From IMG/VR virus record IMGVR_UViG_3300021438_000014, positions 1 through 64,000 of that record: a stretch of DNA of 64,000 bases; one strand, 5' to 3'. The notes under the pieces were generated by a model. The model did not search any database and was not told the DNA's origin. It saw nothing but the letters and a program-made list of their open reading frames with translations. The translations under genes were made by a program, and so were the position numbers. The stretch is from a virus. This document shows positions 36,205 to 46,100 of the stretch, piece by piece (within the stretch, counting starts at the first letter, position 1; each line of letters opens with the position of its first letter).

Positions 36205-36458
36205 TGAAGATTAAAACTATTAGCGGTTCACTATATGATATTGATAATGTAAGTGGAGTCTGCCATAAATATGATGCTTCTGGAGAATGCATTGATGCCT
36301 TCAAGGCATTCTATATGAAGGCTATACCAACTACAGTTAAGACTTTAGGTGAGATATGGGATTACCCATTTAGTAAGCCAGAAGTTGGAAAGCTACTCTA
36401 CATAAGTGGAAGAGAATCTTGGTGGCTAAGTACCGAGGTAGTTTATATTGAAGAATAG
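36204..36458 (+). CDS. Hypothetical protein
   Basis: An 84-residue protein beginning at the A of the previous TGA stop region (TGATGA). Beta-rich, with 'ISGRESWWLSTEVVYI' at the end. Unknown function. Confidence 0.6.
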   Translation: MKIKTISGSLYDIDNVSGVCHKYDASGECIDAFKAFYMKAIPTTVKTLGEIWDYPFSKPEVGKLLYISGRESWWLSTEVVYIEE

Positions 36459-36642
36459 ATTTATTAAACTTGACAAGTCATGGGTTGGTAGTGTACGTTT
36501 AACTGTAGGCGGAAGAGTTAGTCTCTACGCTGGTCAAACTGATCACTGGGGTTTGGGATTTGATTTCAATTTTTGGGATAGATCTTTTACTCTAGAGATT
36601 ATTCACTGGTACTTAGGTGTGGAAGTTTGGCATAAAGAGTAA
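36448..36642 (+). CDS. Hypothetical protein
   Basis: A 64-residue protein from TTG 36448 overlapping the previous gene by 11 bases. Aromatic-rich ('GLGFDFNFWDRSF'). Start codon is the least certain part. Confidence 0.5.
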   Translation: MKNRFIKLDKSWVGSVRLTVGGRVSLYAGQTDHWGLGFDFNFWDRSFTLEIIHWYLGVEVWHKE

Positions 36643-36662
36643 TCACCTAACTAGGAGAAGAA

Positions 36663-37007
36663 ATGCCTTGCATGTATGATGATGGACCAACCGTAGTCTA
36701 TCGCGATGATTCTGAGGTTAATCTAAAGCTTGCTAAGTATAAGGAAGATCTTGATAAGCTAACTCACGAAAATGATGTGCTCCGTGAGGCAATCCTTGAG
36801 GTTGAAGCTAAGACTCCAGGCCTATTTAAGGGCGCACTTATCAAGAAGATTGGCGTAAGCCAGATCAAGCACCGCAAGGAAGATCTTGCACGACTAGAAA
36901 AAGTTTTTCGTAAGTCAAAAGATGCAGAGAAGTTAGGCTTAGTTATTTTAGCAGATCCTGCTAAGCCGCTGGAACCTCAGCTTGGTTTTGATCCGGACTG
37001 GTATTAG
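36663..37007 (+). CDS. Hypothetical protein with coiled-coil
   Basis: A 114-residue charged protein behind CTAGGAGAAGAA. Residues 20-50 look like a coiled coil and the region up to 95 is helical and Lys-rich. The N-terminal 'MYDDGPTVVYRDD' pattern occurs in phage proteins of unknown function, as far as I recall. Confidence 0.65.
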   Translation: MPCMYDDGPTVVYRDDSEVNLKLAKYKEDLDKLTHENDVLREAILEVEAKTPGLFKGALIKKIGVSQIKHRKEDLARLEKVFRKSKDAEKLGLVILADPAKPLEPQLGFDPDWY

Positions 37008-37015
37008 AGGTAACT

Positions 37016-37348
37016 ATGAGCAAGAATCTAGGAAATATCCCTAAGCAATCTGCTATGGATGAAGCTGTAGAGCAAGCCTTTACTAATGGGATCAATAAGG
37101 GACGTAAGCTCCAGTATCAGGAAAGTATTGAACTTCTAGAGGGTGGACTTGATGAAGCTTGCGAGCATCTCCACAATGCGTACGAGGAAGCTGCAAAAAT
37201 TACTGGGTGGTCTACCCAGGAGAGTACTCGTGTGGAGTGGAATGACCTTCCGCAAGCAAATAAAATGACAATGTTGTTGGCGGTTATGAGTCTACGTAAT
37301 CACTATATAAATCGTATTATTGATGCTCATTTGGGGATTAAGGAATAG
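37016..37348 (+). CDS. Hypothetical helical protein
   Basis: A 110-residue mainly helical protein behind AGAGGTAACT. No motif recognised; belongs to a run of closely spaced small genes. Confidence 0.62.
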   Translation: MSKNLGNIPKQSAMDEAVEQAFTNGINKGRKLQYQESIELLEGGLDEACEHLHNAYEEAAKITGWSTQESTRVEWNDLPQANKMTMLLAVMSLRNHYINRIIDAHLGIKE

Positions 37349-37350
37349 AA

Positions 37351-37815
37351 GTGTCTAAATATTGTGATGTATCTTGTGAGCACAACCCTTGCACAAACTT
37401 TATGCCAACAACCGAGAATGTTCGTGAGCGTTATAGTGATTGGTATGATGGTCCTATAGAGGTGTCAATAGATATTGCTGATGCTGAGTTTGATCGTTGG
37501 CTGAAGCAAGTGAAGGCTAAAGCTTGGGCAGAAGGTTTTGATGCTGGAGAAAGAGATGTCTGGGAACATCAGCATGGAGAGGCAGGGGAAGACTGGGATA
37601 AAGACTGTATCCCTAATCCTTACATAGAAGAAGAGAAGTCTGTAGATGATGCAGTAGAGAAAGGTTACCGCCTACTAGCGGAGGACCCGGAGATGTCTTT
37701 GCGTCGTCAGAGTCATCACTGTGGCTTTGATTTTCTCGAAAATCAAGCAACTGCTAAATGTGAATGTGGAGTAGTTTCAACGAATCCTTTCTGGACTTTC
37801 AAAGGAGAGAAGTAA
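37351..37815 (+). CDS. Hypothetical protein with Cys/His sites
   Basis: A 154-residue acidic protein from GTG 37351, two bases after the previous stop. N-terminal C5-x3-C9-x3-C13 and C-terminal 'HHCGFDF ... CECG' suggest zinc binding. The middle 'KAKAWAEGFDAGERDVWEH' occurs in many actinophage small proteins. Confidence 0.65.
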   Translation: MSKYCDVSCEHNPCTNFMPTTENVRERYSDWYDGPIEVSIDIADAEFDRWLKQVKAKAWAEGFDAGERDVWEHQHGEAGEDWDKDCIPNPYIEEEKSVDDAVEKGYRLLAEDPEMSLRRQSHHCGFDFLENQATAKCECGVVSTNPFWTFKGEK

Positions 37816-38043
37816 ATGAACGAAATCGCAACAACCGAAAGGATAAGGGAACTTTTTACTGATGGAGGTTTCTGGAATAGTGATGTTTTTGATGAATGGC
37901 TTGAACAGCACGATGCAGAGGTTGCTAAGGCAACTGAGGAACGCATTATCAAGTTGCTGAGAACTACTGAAACCGAAAACCCAAATGACTCACGCATAAT
38001 TGCTCATCTTATGTTTCTTATCACGGGAGAAGTAAATGAGTAA
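37816..38043 (+). CDS. Hypothetical acidic helical protein
   Basis: A 75-residue protein starting right after the previous stop, behind GGAGAGAAG. 'DGGFWNSDVFDEWLEQHD' region is conserved-looking, but not recognised. Confidence 0.62.
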   Translation: MNEIATTERIRELFTDGGFWNSDVFDEWLEQHDAEVAKATEERIIKLLRTTETENPNDSRIIAHLMFLITGEVNE

Positions 38044-38197
38044 GAAAAGTCGTTGCCCTCATTCTAATCTTCGTGGAATCTATGGTGACGAGGTTATCTT
38101 TGCTACTCCAAATTGGAATCGGCTTCAATGCCTAGACTGCGGGCAATTCCTAGATGGGCCTGTGAAACTTGCAGAGTTGAGAAAAGGAGAGAAGTAG
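38036..38197 (+). CDS. Small zinc-ribbon-type protein
   Basis: A 53-residue protein with C7-P-H9 and C32-x2-C35, likely one zinc site. It overlaps the preceding gene by eight bases; GGGAGAAG precedes the ATG, and the next gene starts at the base after its stop. Confidence 0.65.
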   Translation: MSKKSRCPHSNLRGIYGDEVIFATPNWNRLQCLDCGQFLDGPVKLAELRKGEK

Positions 38198-38680
38198 ATG
38201 AGTAATATTTTTCTAATAAGCGATACTCACTTTGGCCATGCCAACATTATTAAATATGCTAACCGCCCGTTTGACTCTGTGGAAGAAATGAATGAGGCGT
38301 TAGTCGAGAATTGGAATTCTGTAGTTAAGCAGGGGGATAAGGTGTACCACCTTGGTGATGTAACTATGAACTCTAAAAGTTTAGACATTATGTCTCAACT
38401 GAATGGTCGCAAGGTACTTATAAAAGGTAACCATGATATCCAGAAACTTAAGTTCTATACCCCTCATTTCTATGATATTCGTGGGTCCCATGGGTTGGGT
38501 AACTTTATTCTTACTCATATTCCTGTGGCTATTGAGCAGAAGTTGCGTTATCCGGGTGGGAATATCCATGGGCATCTGCATGAGCAGAATATGGCCGATC
38601 CTTGGTATATTAATGTTAGTGTTGAGCAGATTGACTATACGCCCGTGGCATTTGATGTAGTCACAAAGGGGAGAAGTTAA
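38198..38680 (+). CDS. Calcineurin-like metallophosphoesterase
   Basis: A 160-residue phosphoesterase with D9-x-H11 (SDTHFGH), GD (HLGDV), GNHD (KGNHD), and GHLH motifs, the complete two-metal site of the YfcE-like group. Phage homologues are small and may hydrolyse nucleic acid or nucleotide phosphodiesters; substrate unknown. Confidence 0.9.
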   Translation: MSNIFLISDTHFGHANIIKYANRPFDSVEEMNEALVENWNSVVKQGDKVYHLGDVTMNSKSLDIMSQLNGRKVLIKGNHDIQKLKFYTPHFYDIRGSHGLGNFILTHIPVAIEQKLRYPGGNIHGHLHEQNMADPWYINVSVEQIDYTPVAFDVVTKGRS

Positions 38681-38922
38681 TGAGTGCATCGCTAGATGGA
38701 ATAAAGTATTGGACAGGGAAGCTTCTAGAAGCAGTTGACAGAAATCAATACAACTGCTATTGTGAAGATGCTGGTCCTGATGCTATGTATATAGATACGG
38801 ACTGGCTTCGGGCTGTTGCATTACAGATCGAGTATCTAGCTAAATACCCTGAACTTGTTGAATATGAAGCAAATTTAAATAGATATGCTGAAGTAGAGGA
38901 TGGTACTTTTAATGATAGATAA
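38680..38922 (+). CDS. Hypothetical protein
   Basis: An 80-residue protein joined to the phosphoesterase gene by TAATG. Acidic, with Cys pair 'CYCED'. Unknown function. Confidence 0.6.
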   Translation: MSASLDGIKYWTGKLLEAVDRNQYNCYCEDAGPDAMYIDTDWLRAVALQIEYLAKYPELVEYEANLNRYAEVEDGTFNDR

Positions 38923-39076
38923 TACTCCAATGCTTACTTTCTTGGAGGAGAGCAAGAATCTCATTGCAATGTTTGCTGGTGTTAAGAAGCAAGCAATGGA
39001 TGAGGGTTTTAGTGAAGAAACTGCTGAGCGTATCGTAGTTGAGATGCTGCGTATGCAGAATTCGGTAGGTGGATAA
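38912..39076 (+). CDS. Hypothetical small helical protein
   Basis: A 54-residue helical protein whose start overlaps the previous gene by 11 bases and whose TAA overlaps the next ATG (TAATG). Pattern 'FAGVKKQAMDEGFSEETAER' occurs in actinophage small proteins of unknown role. Confidence 0.6.
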   Translation: MIDNTPMLTFLEESKNLIAMFAGVKKQAMDEGFSEETAERIVVEMLRMQNSVGG

Positions 39077-39366
39077 TGCTAGATATAAAAAACCTAAATG
39101 GTATTAAGTCTGGAATGTATAAGGTAGATACTGCTGCTAATAGTGTCTACCTGCTAGATTTTGATGACCTTAAGGGTATGAGAGTTAATAACTCCGGAGA
39201 TACTCTTCGCCGAGATGGTGAATGGTTTAAGTTCATAACAGTGTCTTGCGAAGTCGGTAAAGAGATGAGAATTTGGACTAATGATATTGCCGATGACGAT
39301 GATGTCTTTACATACCGATACTCTACCCCTGTATTAAAGATAGAGAAGGTGGATCGCTATGAGTGA
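39076..39366 (+). CDS. Hypothetical protein
   Basis: A 96-residue beta-rich protein, coupled by TAATG to the gene before and overlapping the next by eight bases. No family recognised. Confidence 0.6.
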   Translation: MLDIKNLNGIKSGMYKVDTAANSVYLLDFDDLKGMRVNNSGDTLRRDGEWFKFITVSCEVGKEMRIWTNDIADDDDVFTYRYSTPVLKIEKVDRYE

Positions 39367-39646
39367 TGCCCTGCAGTCGACTCGGATGCTGTTGGAGAAT
39401 ACACATTTATATATTTGGTGCCATGACGAACTAAGCTGCCGTGGAGAGTATTGCACTCTACATAACCGCAGTGATCACCATATGCGTGGTATGAAGCAGA
39501 ACTGGCGTGGCGATTTAGGGTATATCGAGCGTATCTGTACGCATGGTATTGGACATCCTGACCCTGATGAAATCTTTCCTGATGCTGTTCATGGCTGTGA
39601 TGGCTGTTGTATGCCATCTGGGTGGGAAAGTAAGCTAGAAAAATAA
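39359..39646 (+). CDS. Conserved actinophage protein with HGIGHPDPD and CDGCC motifs
   Basis: A 95-residue Cys/His-rich protein: 'CHDELSCRGEYCTLH', 'ERICTHGIGHPDPDE' and 'HGCDGCC'. I recall the same order of motifs in many actinophages with no assigned function; two zinc sites are likely. Confidence 0.72.
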   Translation: MSDALQSTRMLLENTHLYIWCHDELSCRGEYCTLHNRSDHHMRGMKQNWRGDLGYIERICTHGIGHPDPDEIFPDAVHGCDGCCMPSGWESKLEK

Positions 39647-39700
39647 CTTATTTGCTTTTTATCTAAAACTATAGTAATCTCTTTTTGAAGGAGAATTATT

Positions 39701-40654
39701 ATGTGTATGGTTGCTGGTTGTGATTGTGAATTAGTTAAAAGCTATGACCAACTGACTCGTGGTGGTAGAACAACTGTTTTATATGTAGACAGTCTTGACT
39801 CTATTTGTACTCAGACGAGTGGGCCATATGCTAGAAATTGTGTAGAACGTGAGGAAACTAGCCCTAATGGTGGGACAGTAGTTTATCGTTGCGTATTCTG
39901 CCATCGTTCTGATTTTGATTATTACTGCAAGGGGATTACATCTACTGGTAAGGGATGTAAAAATGCTGGTAACTATAACGGCTACTGCTCTAAACATTCT
40001 GATCAAAATCATGGTAGTCGTCGTTTATTTAGTATTGATCAGTTAGAGGATTGGCTCTCTGCATATGAACGACGTACGGTTGCAGAGTGGAAGATTCGAC
40101 TACATAAAAAGCTAGAAGAAATTGAACGTTTAGCTGATATGCCGTTGAAGGCACTCTTATCTCAGACTCCACCCACCTATGTCTACTTCATCGAGTGTGA
40201 TGGGTATGTAAAGATCGGTAGATCCAAACGCCCTGATTCTAGATTTAAGTCACTAATTAATAAAAGTGACCCTACTCTAAAGCCAGCAAGTATCGATATG
40301 GCAAATGCTAAATTGCTTGGATATATACCTGGATCTGAGGATATGGAAAGTGTCTATCACTGGCTACTTAGAGCTCATAGAGCTGAGGGTGAGTGGTTTA
40401 AGTTTAATAGCCATGTAGCTAAGATTATTGACTATTCCCTCAATCCCGAGGGTGAGTTTACTATCGCTGGTGTATATGCTTTAGTGGGTGAGGAAAGTGC
40501 TTCTATTTTGGAAGATAGCAAAGCTATTCTTGATAAGCCCCTACTTGCAGACTTAAAGGAACCTAATCTAGAGGAGGAGCTCGAGTCTGTAATACCTTTT
40601 GAAGAGCGATGGGAACGAGACGAGCGTAGACGTGCTCGCCGTCATTGGCGTTAA
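39701..40654 (+). CDS. Zinc-binding protein with MUG113/T5orf172-type GIY-YIG-like domain
   Basis: A 317-residue protein. The N-terminal 100 residues have many Cys/His ('CVFCHRSD', 'CKGITSTGKGCKN', 'YCSKH'). Residues about 155-240 contain 'TYVYFIECDGYVKIGRS' and 'AHRAEGEWFKF', the ends of the T5orf172/MUG113 domain related to GIY-YIG nucleases. The C-terminus is acidic and then Arg-rich. Preceded by GAAGGAGAA. Confidence 0.75.
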   Translation: MCMVAGCDCELVKSYDQLTRGGRTTVLYVDSLDSICTQTSGPYARNCVEREETSPNGGTVVYRCVFCHRSDFDYYCKGITSTGKGCKNAGNYNGYCSKHSDQNHGSRRLFSIDQLEDWLSAYERRTVAEWKIRLHKKLEEIERLADMPLKALLSQTPPTYVYFIECDGYVKIGRSKRPDSRFKSLINKSDPTLKPASIDMANAKLLGYIPGSEDMESVYHWLLRAHRAEGEWFKFNSHVAKIIDYSLNPEGEFTIAGVYALVGEESASILEDSKAILDKPLLADLKEPNLEEELESVIPFEERWERDERRRARRHWR

Positions 40655-40688
40655 AGTCAGTGGGTGTTATCCCCTTTACACTTGAATT

Positions 40689-40913
40689 ATGGGAGATCCT
40701 ATTGATTCAAGCTATATTAATGATGACCTGATTGGTCGTCGTATTTCAATGTACTCTCCTTATTTCCCTTCTGATAAGTGCTATCGCTGCGGAATTGTTA
40801 GGTATGTAGAGGCTTCTTCTGATGCAACAAAGGTAGTATTGGAGGAAGAAGATTCTGGTCTGCTTGAGCTGCTAGACTTTAACTCATATAGAAATGTAGA
40901 GATCGAGGACTAA
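40689..40913 (+). CDS. Hypothetical protein
   Basis: A 74-residue acidic protein. TACACT six bases before ATG and no ribosome site point to a leaderless start. 'DKCYRCGIVRYV' and a beta-rich end; no function assigned. Confidence 0.62.
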   Translation: MGDPIDSSYINDDLIGRRISMYSPYFPSDKCYRCGIVRYVEASSDATKVVLEEEDSGLLELLDFNSYRNVEIED

Positions 40914-40915
40914 GT

Positions 40916-41230
40916 ATGGCTTTGACTGAATTAGTAGCTGAAGACTTTGATTCGGCTATTGCTGAAGGTGCTTCAGTTATTTATATTTGGGCACCTTGGT
41001 GTGGCCCTTGTAAGATGATGAGTCCCGTGATGGGACTTGTTGCAAATGATTTTGCAGATAAGGCAAACTTTTTTAAGTTGAATGCAGATGAAGCTACTGC
41101 TATACTTGAGAAGTTTGATATAAGAAGTACCCCTACTACGCTTGTATTTAAAGATGGTGCTGTGGTACATTCTGTAATTGGTGCAAAACCAAAAGCATTA
41201 TTGGTAGAAATCTTAAACAATCTACTATAG
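40916..41230 (+). CDS. Thioredoxin
   Basis: A 104-residue thioredoxin with W28-C29-G30-P31-C32 and cis-Pro P73 (RSTPT). It can reduce peroxiredoxin and other phage enzymes. It begins two bases after the previous stop. Confidence 0.95.
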   Translation: MALTELVAEDFDSAIAEGASVIYIWAPWCGPCKMMSPVMGLVANDFADKANFFKLNADEATAILEKFDIRSTPTTLVFKDGAVVHSVIGAKPKALLVEILNNLL

Positions 41231-41263
41231 AATCTATTTGAGATAACCCTCTGGAGCGGATGC

Positions 41264-41551
41264 ATGAAAGAAAAACAGTTAATTAAACTACAAAAGCAGC
41301 GACACATGTCGAACATTTTTATTATGCTTTTGAACAACCCGCTCTTTAAGAATTTGTCCGAGCGTGATCAGCGTAAGATGTCTAAGCTGATTTATAAGGC
41401 TGAGATGATCGAGATGAACGTGCGTAATAAGCAAATCATTCGAGTCAATCAGTCATTCCAGGATATTGTTGATGCACTAAATCAGGCAATGGATTTCGAT
41501 CTAGATGATGATTTAGATGAAGATGATGATGATTTTGGTCCAACACGTTAG
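41264..41551 (+). CDS. Hypothetical protein with acidic tail
   Basis: A 95-residue protein with a basic helical first half and an Asp-rich end. Preceded by CTGGAGCGG. Unknown function. Confidence 0.62.
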   Translation: MKEKQLIKLQKQRHMSNIFIMLLNNPLFKNLSERDQRKMSKLIYKAEMIEMNVRNKQIIRVNQSFQDIVDALNQAMDFDLDDDLDEDDDDFGPTR

Positions 41552-41632
41552 TGAGCTGTGTTAGAATAATCCCGTAGCTATTTTTCTGTTTTGTAGCTAT
41601 TGTGTATCATTTCAACTCCTTTCGCAAAGGAA

Positions 41633-41664
41633 AACCCCCGGTAGTTGTGTGCCGGGGGTTTTTC
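41633..41664. terminator. Bidirectional terminator
   Basis: AACCCCCGG / CCGGGGGTT with T-runs on both sides, between converging blocks. Confidence 0.92.
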
Positions 41665-41681
41665 GTTTGACATGGAAGGGT

Positions 41682-42494
41682 TTATAGTTCGATGATCTTT
41701 CCCCAGGTGAGCTTGCCGATAACTCCATCAGCAACAAAGCCGTTCTTCTTTTGAAGAGCAACTACTACCTTCTTAGTGCGATCATCGTAGACGCCGTTAA
41801 TAACCTTAAACTTAAACTTAGTCTGGATATAAGCAACGTAACGGTTCTTAGATCCTGGAACTAGCTTTGGATATTTACGGATATCAAGATTCATTTGACG
41901 AGCTACTTCATCTACGAAATCAATGTCTGCTGCTGGCGTTGCGACTGGAGCATCTGGTGCTACTGCTGCAGCAAGAGTCTCTGCTGAAGTTACAGCTGGA
42001 GCTGCTGGAGCTGCAGGTGCTGTAGGAGTAGCAACTGGAGCTGAGTTAGCAACAATCCACTTAGTTGGGTCCATGAGCTTATCGTAAGCTGCAAGGTGGC
42101 CATTCTTAACACGAGAAGCACCCAGGTGAAGGTGAGCTCCAGTTGAGGCAGAACCTGATGGAGTCTTCTTACCGCCACCAACCTTACCAATGATCTGACC
42201 AAGCTTTACATGCTCCCCTGGGTCTACACATACAGTCTTTGGTGCGATATGGCAGTATTGGAAGTAAACGCCATCTGCGTGAAGGATTTCTACAACCCAG
42301 CCAAGAACGTTAGACCAGAATACCTGAGTGACCTTACCATCAGCTGCAGATGGGATTGGGCTAAGTTCCTTTGGAGACCAGTCGGTTCCACGGTGGGGGT
42401 GTGAGCGATAAGGTGCCATGTTGCCGAACTGGTCGTTACGTAGCTTCTTATCAAATGGTTCTTTATATTGAACCTTAACTTTCGGTGCTGCCAT
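41682..42494 (-). CDS. Endolysin: M23 peptidase with C-terminal peptidoglycan-binding domain
   Basis: A 270-residue lysin. M23 (LytM-like) zinc residues H34-x3-D38 and H121-x-H123 (AHLHLG), with H82, are all present. An Ala/Pro linker (about 150-190) leads to a PG_binding_1-type domain (205-270, 'YIQTKFKFKVINGVYDD'). It cuts peptide cross-links of peptidoglycan. No signal peptide, so release needs a holin; the small membrane gene at 42919 is a candidate. Confidence 0.9.
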   Translation of the reverse strand: MAAPKVKVQYKEPFDKKLRNDQFGNMAPYRSHPHRGTDWSPKELSPIPSAADGKVTQVFWSNVLGWVVEILHADGVYFQYCHIAPKTVCVDPGEHVKLGQIIGKVGGGKKTPSGSASTGAHLHLGASRVKNGHLAAYDKLMDPTKWIVANSAPVATPTAPAAPAAPAVTSAETLAAAVAPDAPVATPAADIDFVDEVARQMNLDIRKYPKLVPGSKNRYVAYIQTKFKFKVINGVYDDRTKKVVVALQKKNGFVADGVIGKLTWGKIIEL

Positions 42495-42502
42495 TTTCTC
42501 TC

Positions 42503-42721
42503 CTAGTTAGAAGTTAACTTATTAAGTTGAGTCTTGGCATAGTTCTCCCGATATGCCCGGACGTAGTTTTGTTGGTACGTCTGGAACTCGATGGTTCTCA
42601 GATAGTAGTTATTGAAAGGCCTATCCATGTAATAGAACTTGGCAGAGAGGAATGCCTCTCGGCGTAGGTCTTTACCATTGGGTTCTAGATAGAACTTGAT
42701 GTAATTGAATAAGCGTTTCAC
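42503..42721 (-). CDS. Hypothetical small protein
   Basis: A 72-residue protein rich in Tyr, Arg and Lys between lysis genes. No hydrophobic segment. Overlaps the next upstream gene by one base. Confidence 0.55.
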   Translation of the reverse strand: MKRLFNYIKFYLEPNGKDLRREAFLSAKFYYMDRPFNNYYLRTIEFQTYQQNYVRAYRENYAKTQLNKLTSN

Positions 42722-42912
42722 TAGCTAATTTTACCAGGGTGTTCAGAATCGTATTCGTGCATAGCTTCCCACATAATGGTTGACTCTTCTCTCCATGTTA
42801 GAAGTCCTGGTTTTGCTGCTTCCTGTGCACGCCAGAGAGCTGCATATGCGTGGTATCTAGATTCTAAGGAGTGGGTGTGTTGACGGTTGCACTTTAGTTC
42901 TTCACCACACAT
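42721..42912 (-). CDS. Hypothetical small protein
   Basis: A 63-residue protein with 'CNRQHTH' and Trp-rich helices. Unknown. Confidence 0.52.
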   Translation of the reverse strand: MCGEELKCNRQHTHSLESRYHAYAALWRAQEAAKPGLLTWREESTIMWEAMHEYDSEHPGKIS

Positions 42913-42918
42913 TTGGTA

Positions 42919-43119
42919 TTACTCCTCTAGTTCTGAGTCTTCTTTTTCATAACGCATTGGGTAGAAGGTGAGAACCCAGATACCGAGCGTTACTAGAATC
43001 ATGTTCCCTACTAAATCACGGGCAGAACCCTCTAGTAAAACCCACGCAGTTGCCAAACCTAATAAGGTATATGCCTGATCTACAAGGTCCTTCATTAATG
43101 CTTTTATAAAGTGCTTCAA
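42919..43119 (-). CDS. Small membrane protein, holin candidate
   Basis: A 66-residue protein with two hydrophobic segments ('AYTLLGLATAWVLL' and 'MILVTLGIWVLTF') and a charged C-terminus, next to the endolysin. Start TTG 43119 follows the stop of the large secreted protein; ATG 43095 (58 residues) is the alternative. Holin function rests on size, topology and position only. Confidence 0.55.
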   Translation of the reverse strand: MKHFIKALMKDLVDQAYTLLGLATAWVLLEGSARDLVGNMILVTLGIWVLTFYPMRYEKEDSELEE

Positions 43120-43120
43120 T

Positions 43121-46100
43121 TTATTTTCCGTTCTTTCTAGTTGTCTTATTTGTTTCTTGTTTTCTGGATGAACCGGATGAGCCTGAACCTGAGGAAGCTG
43201 CAGCAACGGCTGCTCCTGCTACCTGACCGACTATTACCGCGGCTACCGTAGCACGCTGGGCTTCCTTGCGAACTGTAGGGCTGATATCGGCTCCTACGTT
43301 TGAAAGTAGATTTATTGCATCTACAAGGGCTGCTGCTCCGGGGATTGCTGCAAGGTTCTCTGGAAGTACGATGTCATCAGCCTGTGCTGCAACTAGGAGA
43401 GCATCAAGTGCTTGTTGGTACTCTGGTGAACCTTGGGTTGCAGTCTCGAAGGTTTGAAGGGCAGCTTCCTTAATTGCTTCTGCTTGCTTAGGGGTTAGGT
43501 CCGTTGCAATGATTTCCTTCAGGTCTACCTTCATTAGTTGTTCTGTGGAGAGAACTTCCGGAATATCTTCTGCCTTCTTAGGAGCTTCGTTGGCTTTTGC
43601 TTCTGCTTTAGCCTCTGCTTCCGCCTTAGCCTTAGCGTCAGCTGCTTGCTGTGCTACTAATTCGTCAGCTGCCTTCTGCGCTTCTTGTGCTGCTAGAGCA
43701 TCGGCTTCTGCCTTTGCCTTGGCTGCATCAGCTGCCTGTTGAACTGCTAAAGCATCTGCAGCATCCTGAGCTTGTAGAGCTTGTTGGGTAGATGATATCT
43801 GAGCTGAGATTGAATCAACGGATGCTTGTGCAGAAGATACTGCTGACTGGGCTGCTTCTATTTGTGAAGTGGCTGCTGCGTCTGCAGACTGTGCAGAAGA
43901 TAGATCAGAAGTTGCAGCGGCCATAGCTTGTTCTGCTGCTTGGACTTGGGACTGTGCTGCACCTTGTATAGCTGAGGCAGCATCGAGATCTTCCTGAGCA
44001 TTCATTAGAAGTTGTCCGGAAATAATCAGAAGGTTGGCTGCTACTTGCTGTGCTGCAGTTGATTCTTGAAGGGAAGCACTGGCAGCTGCTAAAGCTAGCT
44101 CAAGGGAGTGCAGGATATTTAGTTCGTTGTTATAGTCCTGCTGTGCAATTTGTTCTTGTAGGTCGGTAGCTACGTGGTTGGAAAGGTTTTGGTCTCGGTA
44201 GGACTGCGCTGCAGCAAGAAGATTAGTTTGTTCCTCGTAATAAGTTTGTGCTGCCTGGAGTTCTTGGTCTGCCTGGATGAGGTTGCTGTATGAAGTGGAA
44301 AGTGCGGAGGTTGCTTCATCGAAGTTGAGTTGTGCAGCTGCTAGGTTTTCGTTAGCTTGGTTTAGGGTTATGGTTGCTTGGTTGAGAGCCTGTAGAGCGT
44401 CTGCTTCTGAAGCCTGTGCTTGTTGTAAGTTTCCTAGGGCCGTGGCTTCATCTTGAATTGCTTGGTTGTTTGCTGCGTCGGCTGCATTGTAATTATTAAG
44501 AGCTTCGTTGAAAGATGATTGTTTAGCTTGGTAGTTAGCTAAGGCAGACTGCTTATTTGCCTGTGCGATGTTATTAGTCTGTGTTGCTTGGCTTAGCTGG
44601 GACTGCGCTTGCGTGAACTGTGCCTGTGCTGCTGTGAGAGCGTCAATAACAGACTGTGGGATTGGTGTGGCAGCTGGTGGAGTTTGGGTAGAGAAGTAGA
44701 AGGAAGATGGGATTGGCTGCCAGTAGGCTGCATTTACAGGTTGGTAGTAATAAAGGGTAGAGCAAGCGCCTCCACCCCACTCATAGAACCAAACATCGAT
44801 TGGGTAGAACTGTCCTGCATTAAGGGTGTATAGAGAAGAGGTACGTCCTGAGCAACCCTGAAGGTTCCAGTTTGAAATTGTGGTTTGTCCGTTGAGTGAC
44901 ATATAGAAACCATCATCAGATTGGTTCATGAAATACATGCTGGTGGTTTGTGGGAACATCAGGTAGCCGGTGTAGTGAATCATTACCTGATCTGCGCCAC
45001 ACCCGAGGATGTCTCCGCCACCCCAGTTAGCTTGAATATTTGGAAGCGTAACGGTCTTGCAGTAGTGATACGCAGTATCGCTCATCTGGGGGTTGCTGGA
45101 AGTCAGCTGGTTATAAACTCTGGCAGTAACTCCAGTACCTTGCGGGATGGATGCAGCATAGGCAGTGTTGTAGTCGGACTGTGCTTGTTGGAGGTTGGTA
45201 TAAGCAATGTTGTATTGGATTTGTGCTGCTGCAAGGTTTGAATAAGTAGAGTCTGCGTCGGCTGCTGCTTGGAGATAATTGATTTGTGCTTGCTGTTCTT
45301 CTTGCTGTGCTTGTTGCAGGGCGGAAAGTTTTTGCTGCAAGGTTGCTTGCGTAGATTGGTGGGTTTGCTGTGCTTGGCTGTAGTCGTTGAAAGCTTGCTG
45401 GGTTAGAGCCTGTGCTTGGTGGTAGAGGTTAAGAAGGGTGTCGTAATCCTGCTGCGCCTGCTGTTGGTTGTAAGTTGCGTTGGTGAGCTCTAGCTGTGAG
45501 TTAGCGTAATTATCTTGTGCTTGGGTGTAGGAAGATGCTGCTGCGCTGTCTTGCATTTGCTTCGTTAGAAGATTGACGTGTGAATTAGAGGTGGTTATAG
45601 TTTGACCGGTCAATGCTGCATCAGCAGAGTTAAGAAGGTCTAAGGTTCGTTGGTTCTCTTGGATAGCTTGGTTAAGTGTGGAGAGTGCGTTTTGGGTACG
45701 CTGTTGTTGAAGCTCTAGGGCAGAGATAGCGTAGGAGTTATTCTGTGCTTTGGTTTGCTGGGTAGAGTTCGCTTGGGTTAATTGTTGGAGGGCTACTTGG
45801 TAGTTTTGATTAGCAGTTTCTAGAGCTGCTTTGGCTACGTTGGCGGCGGATGTGGCTGCCTGTAGTTGTGCCTTGGTGGACTCTAGGGCTGCCTGTGCGG
45901 AAGAAACCTTAGACTGGACAGCTACTAGTTGTTGGGAAGTTGTGGCCTTAGAGGATTGGGCTGCTGTAAGGGTGGATTGGGCTTCTTGTAATTGTGCCTG
46001 TTGTTGGTTGAGTTGTTGTTGTAATTGTGCTAGAGTAGCCTGTAAGTCGTTGAGTGCACTGGAGGTGTGAAATGGTAGTTTCTGTAGTAGGTCTTGATTG

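Noticed and set aside
43266-46070. Plus-strand Ala/Ser-rich ORFs
   Set aside because: They mirror the repeated Ala/Gln codons of the giant minus-strand gene.
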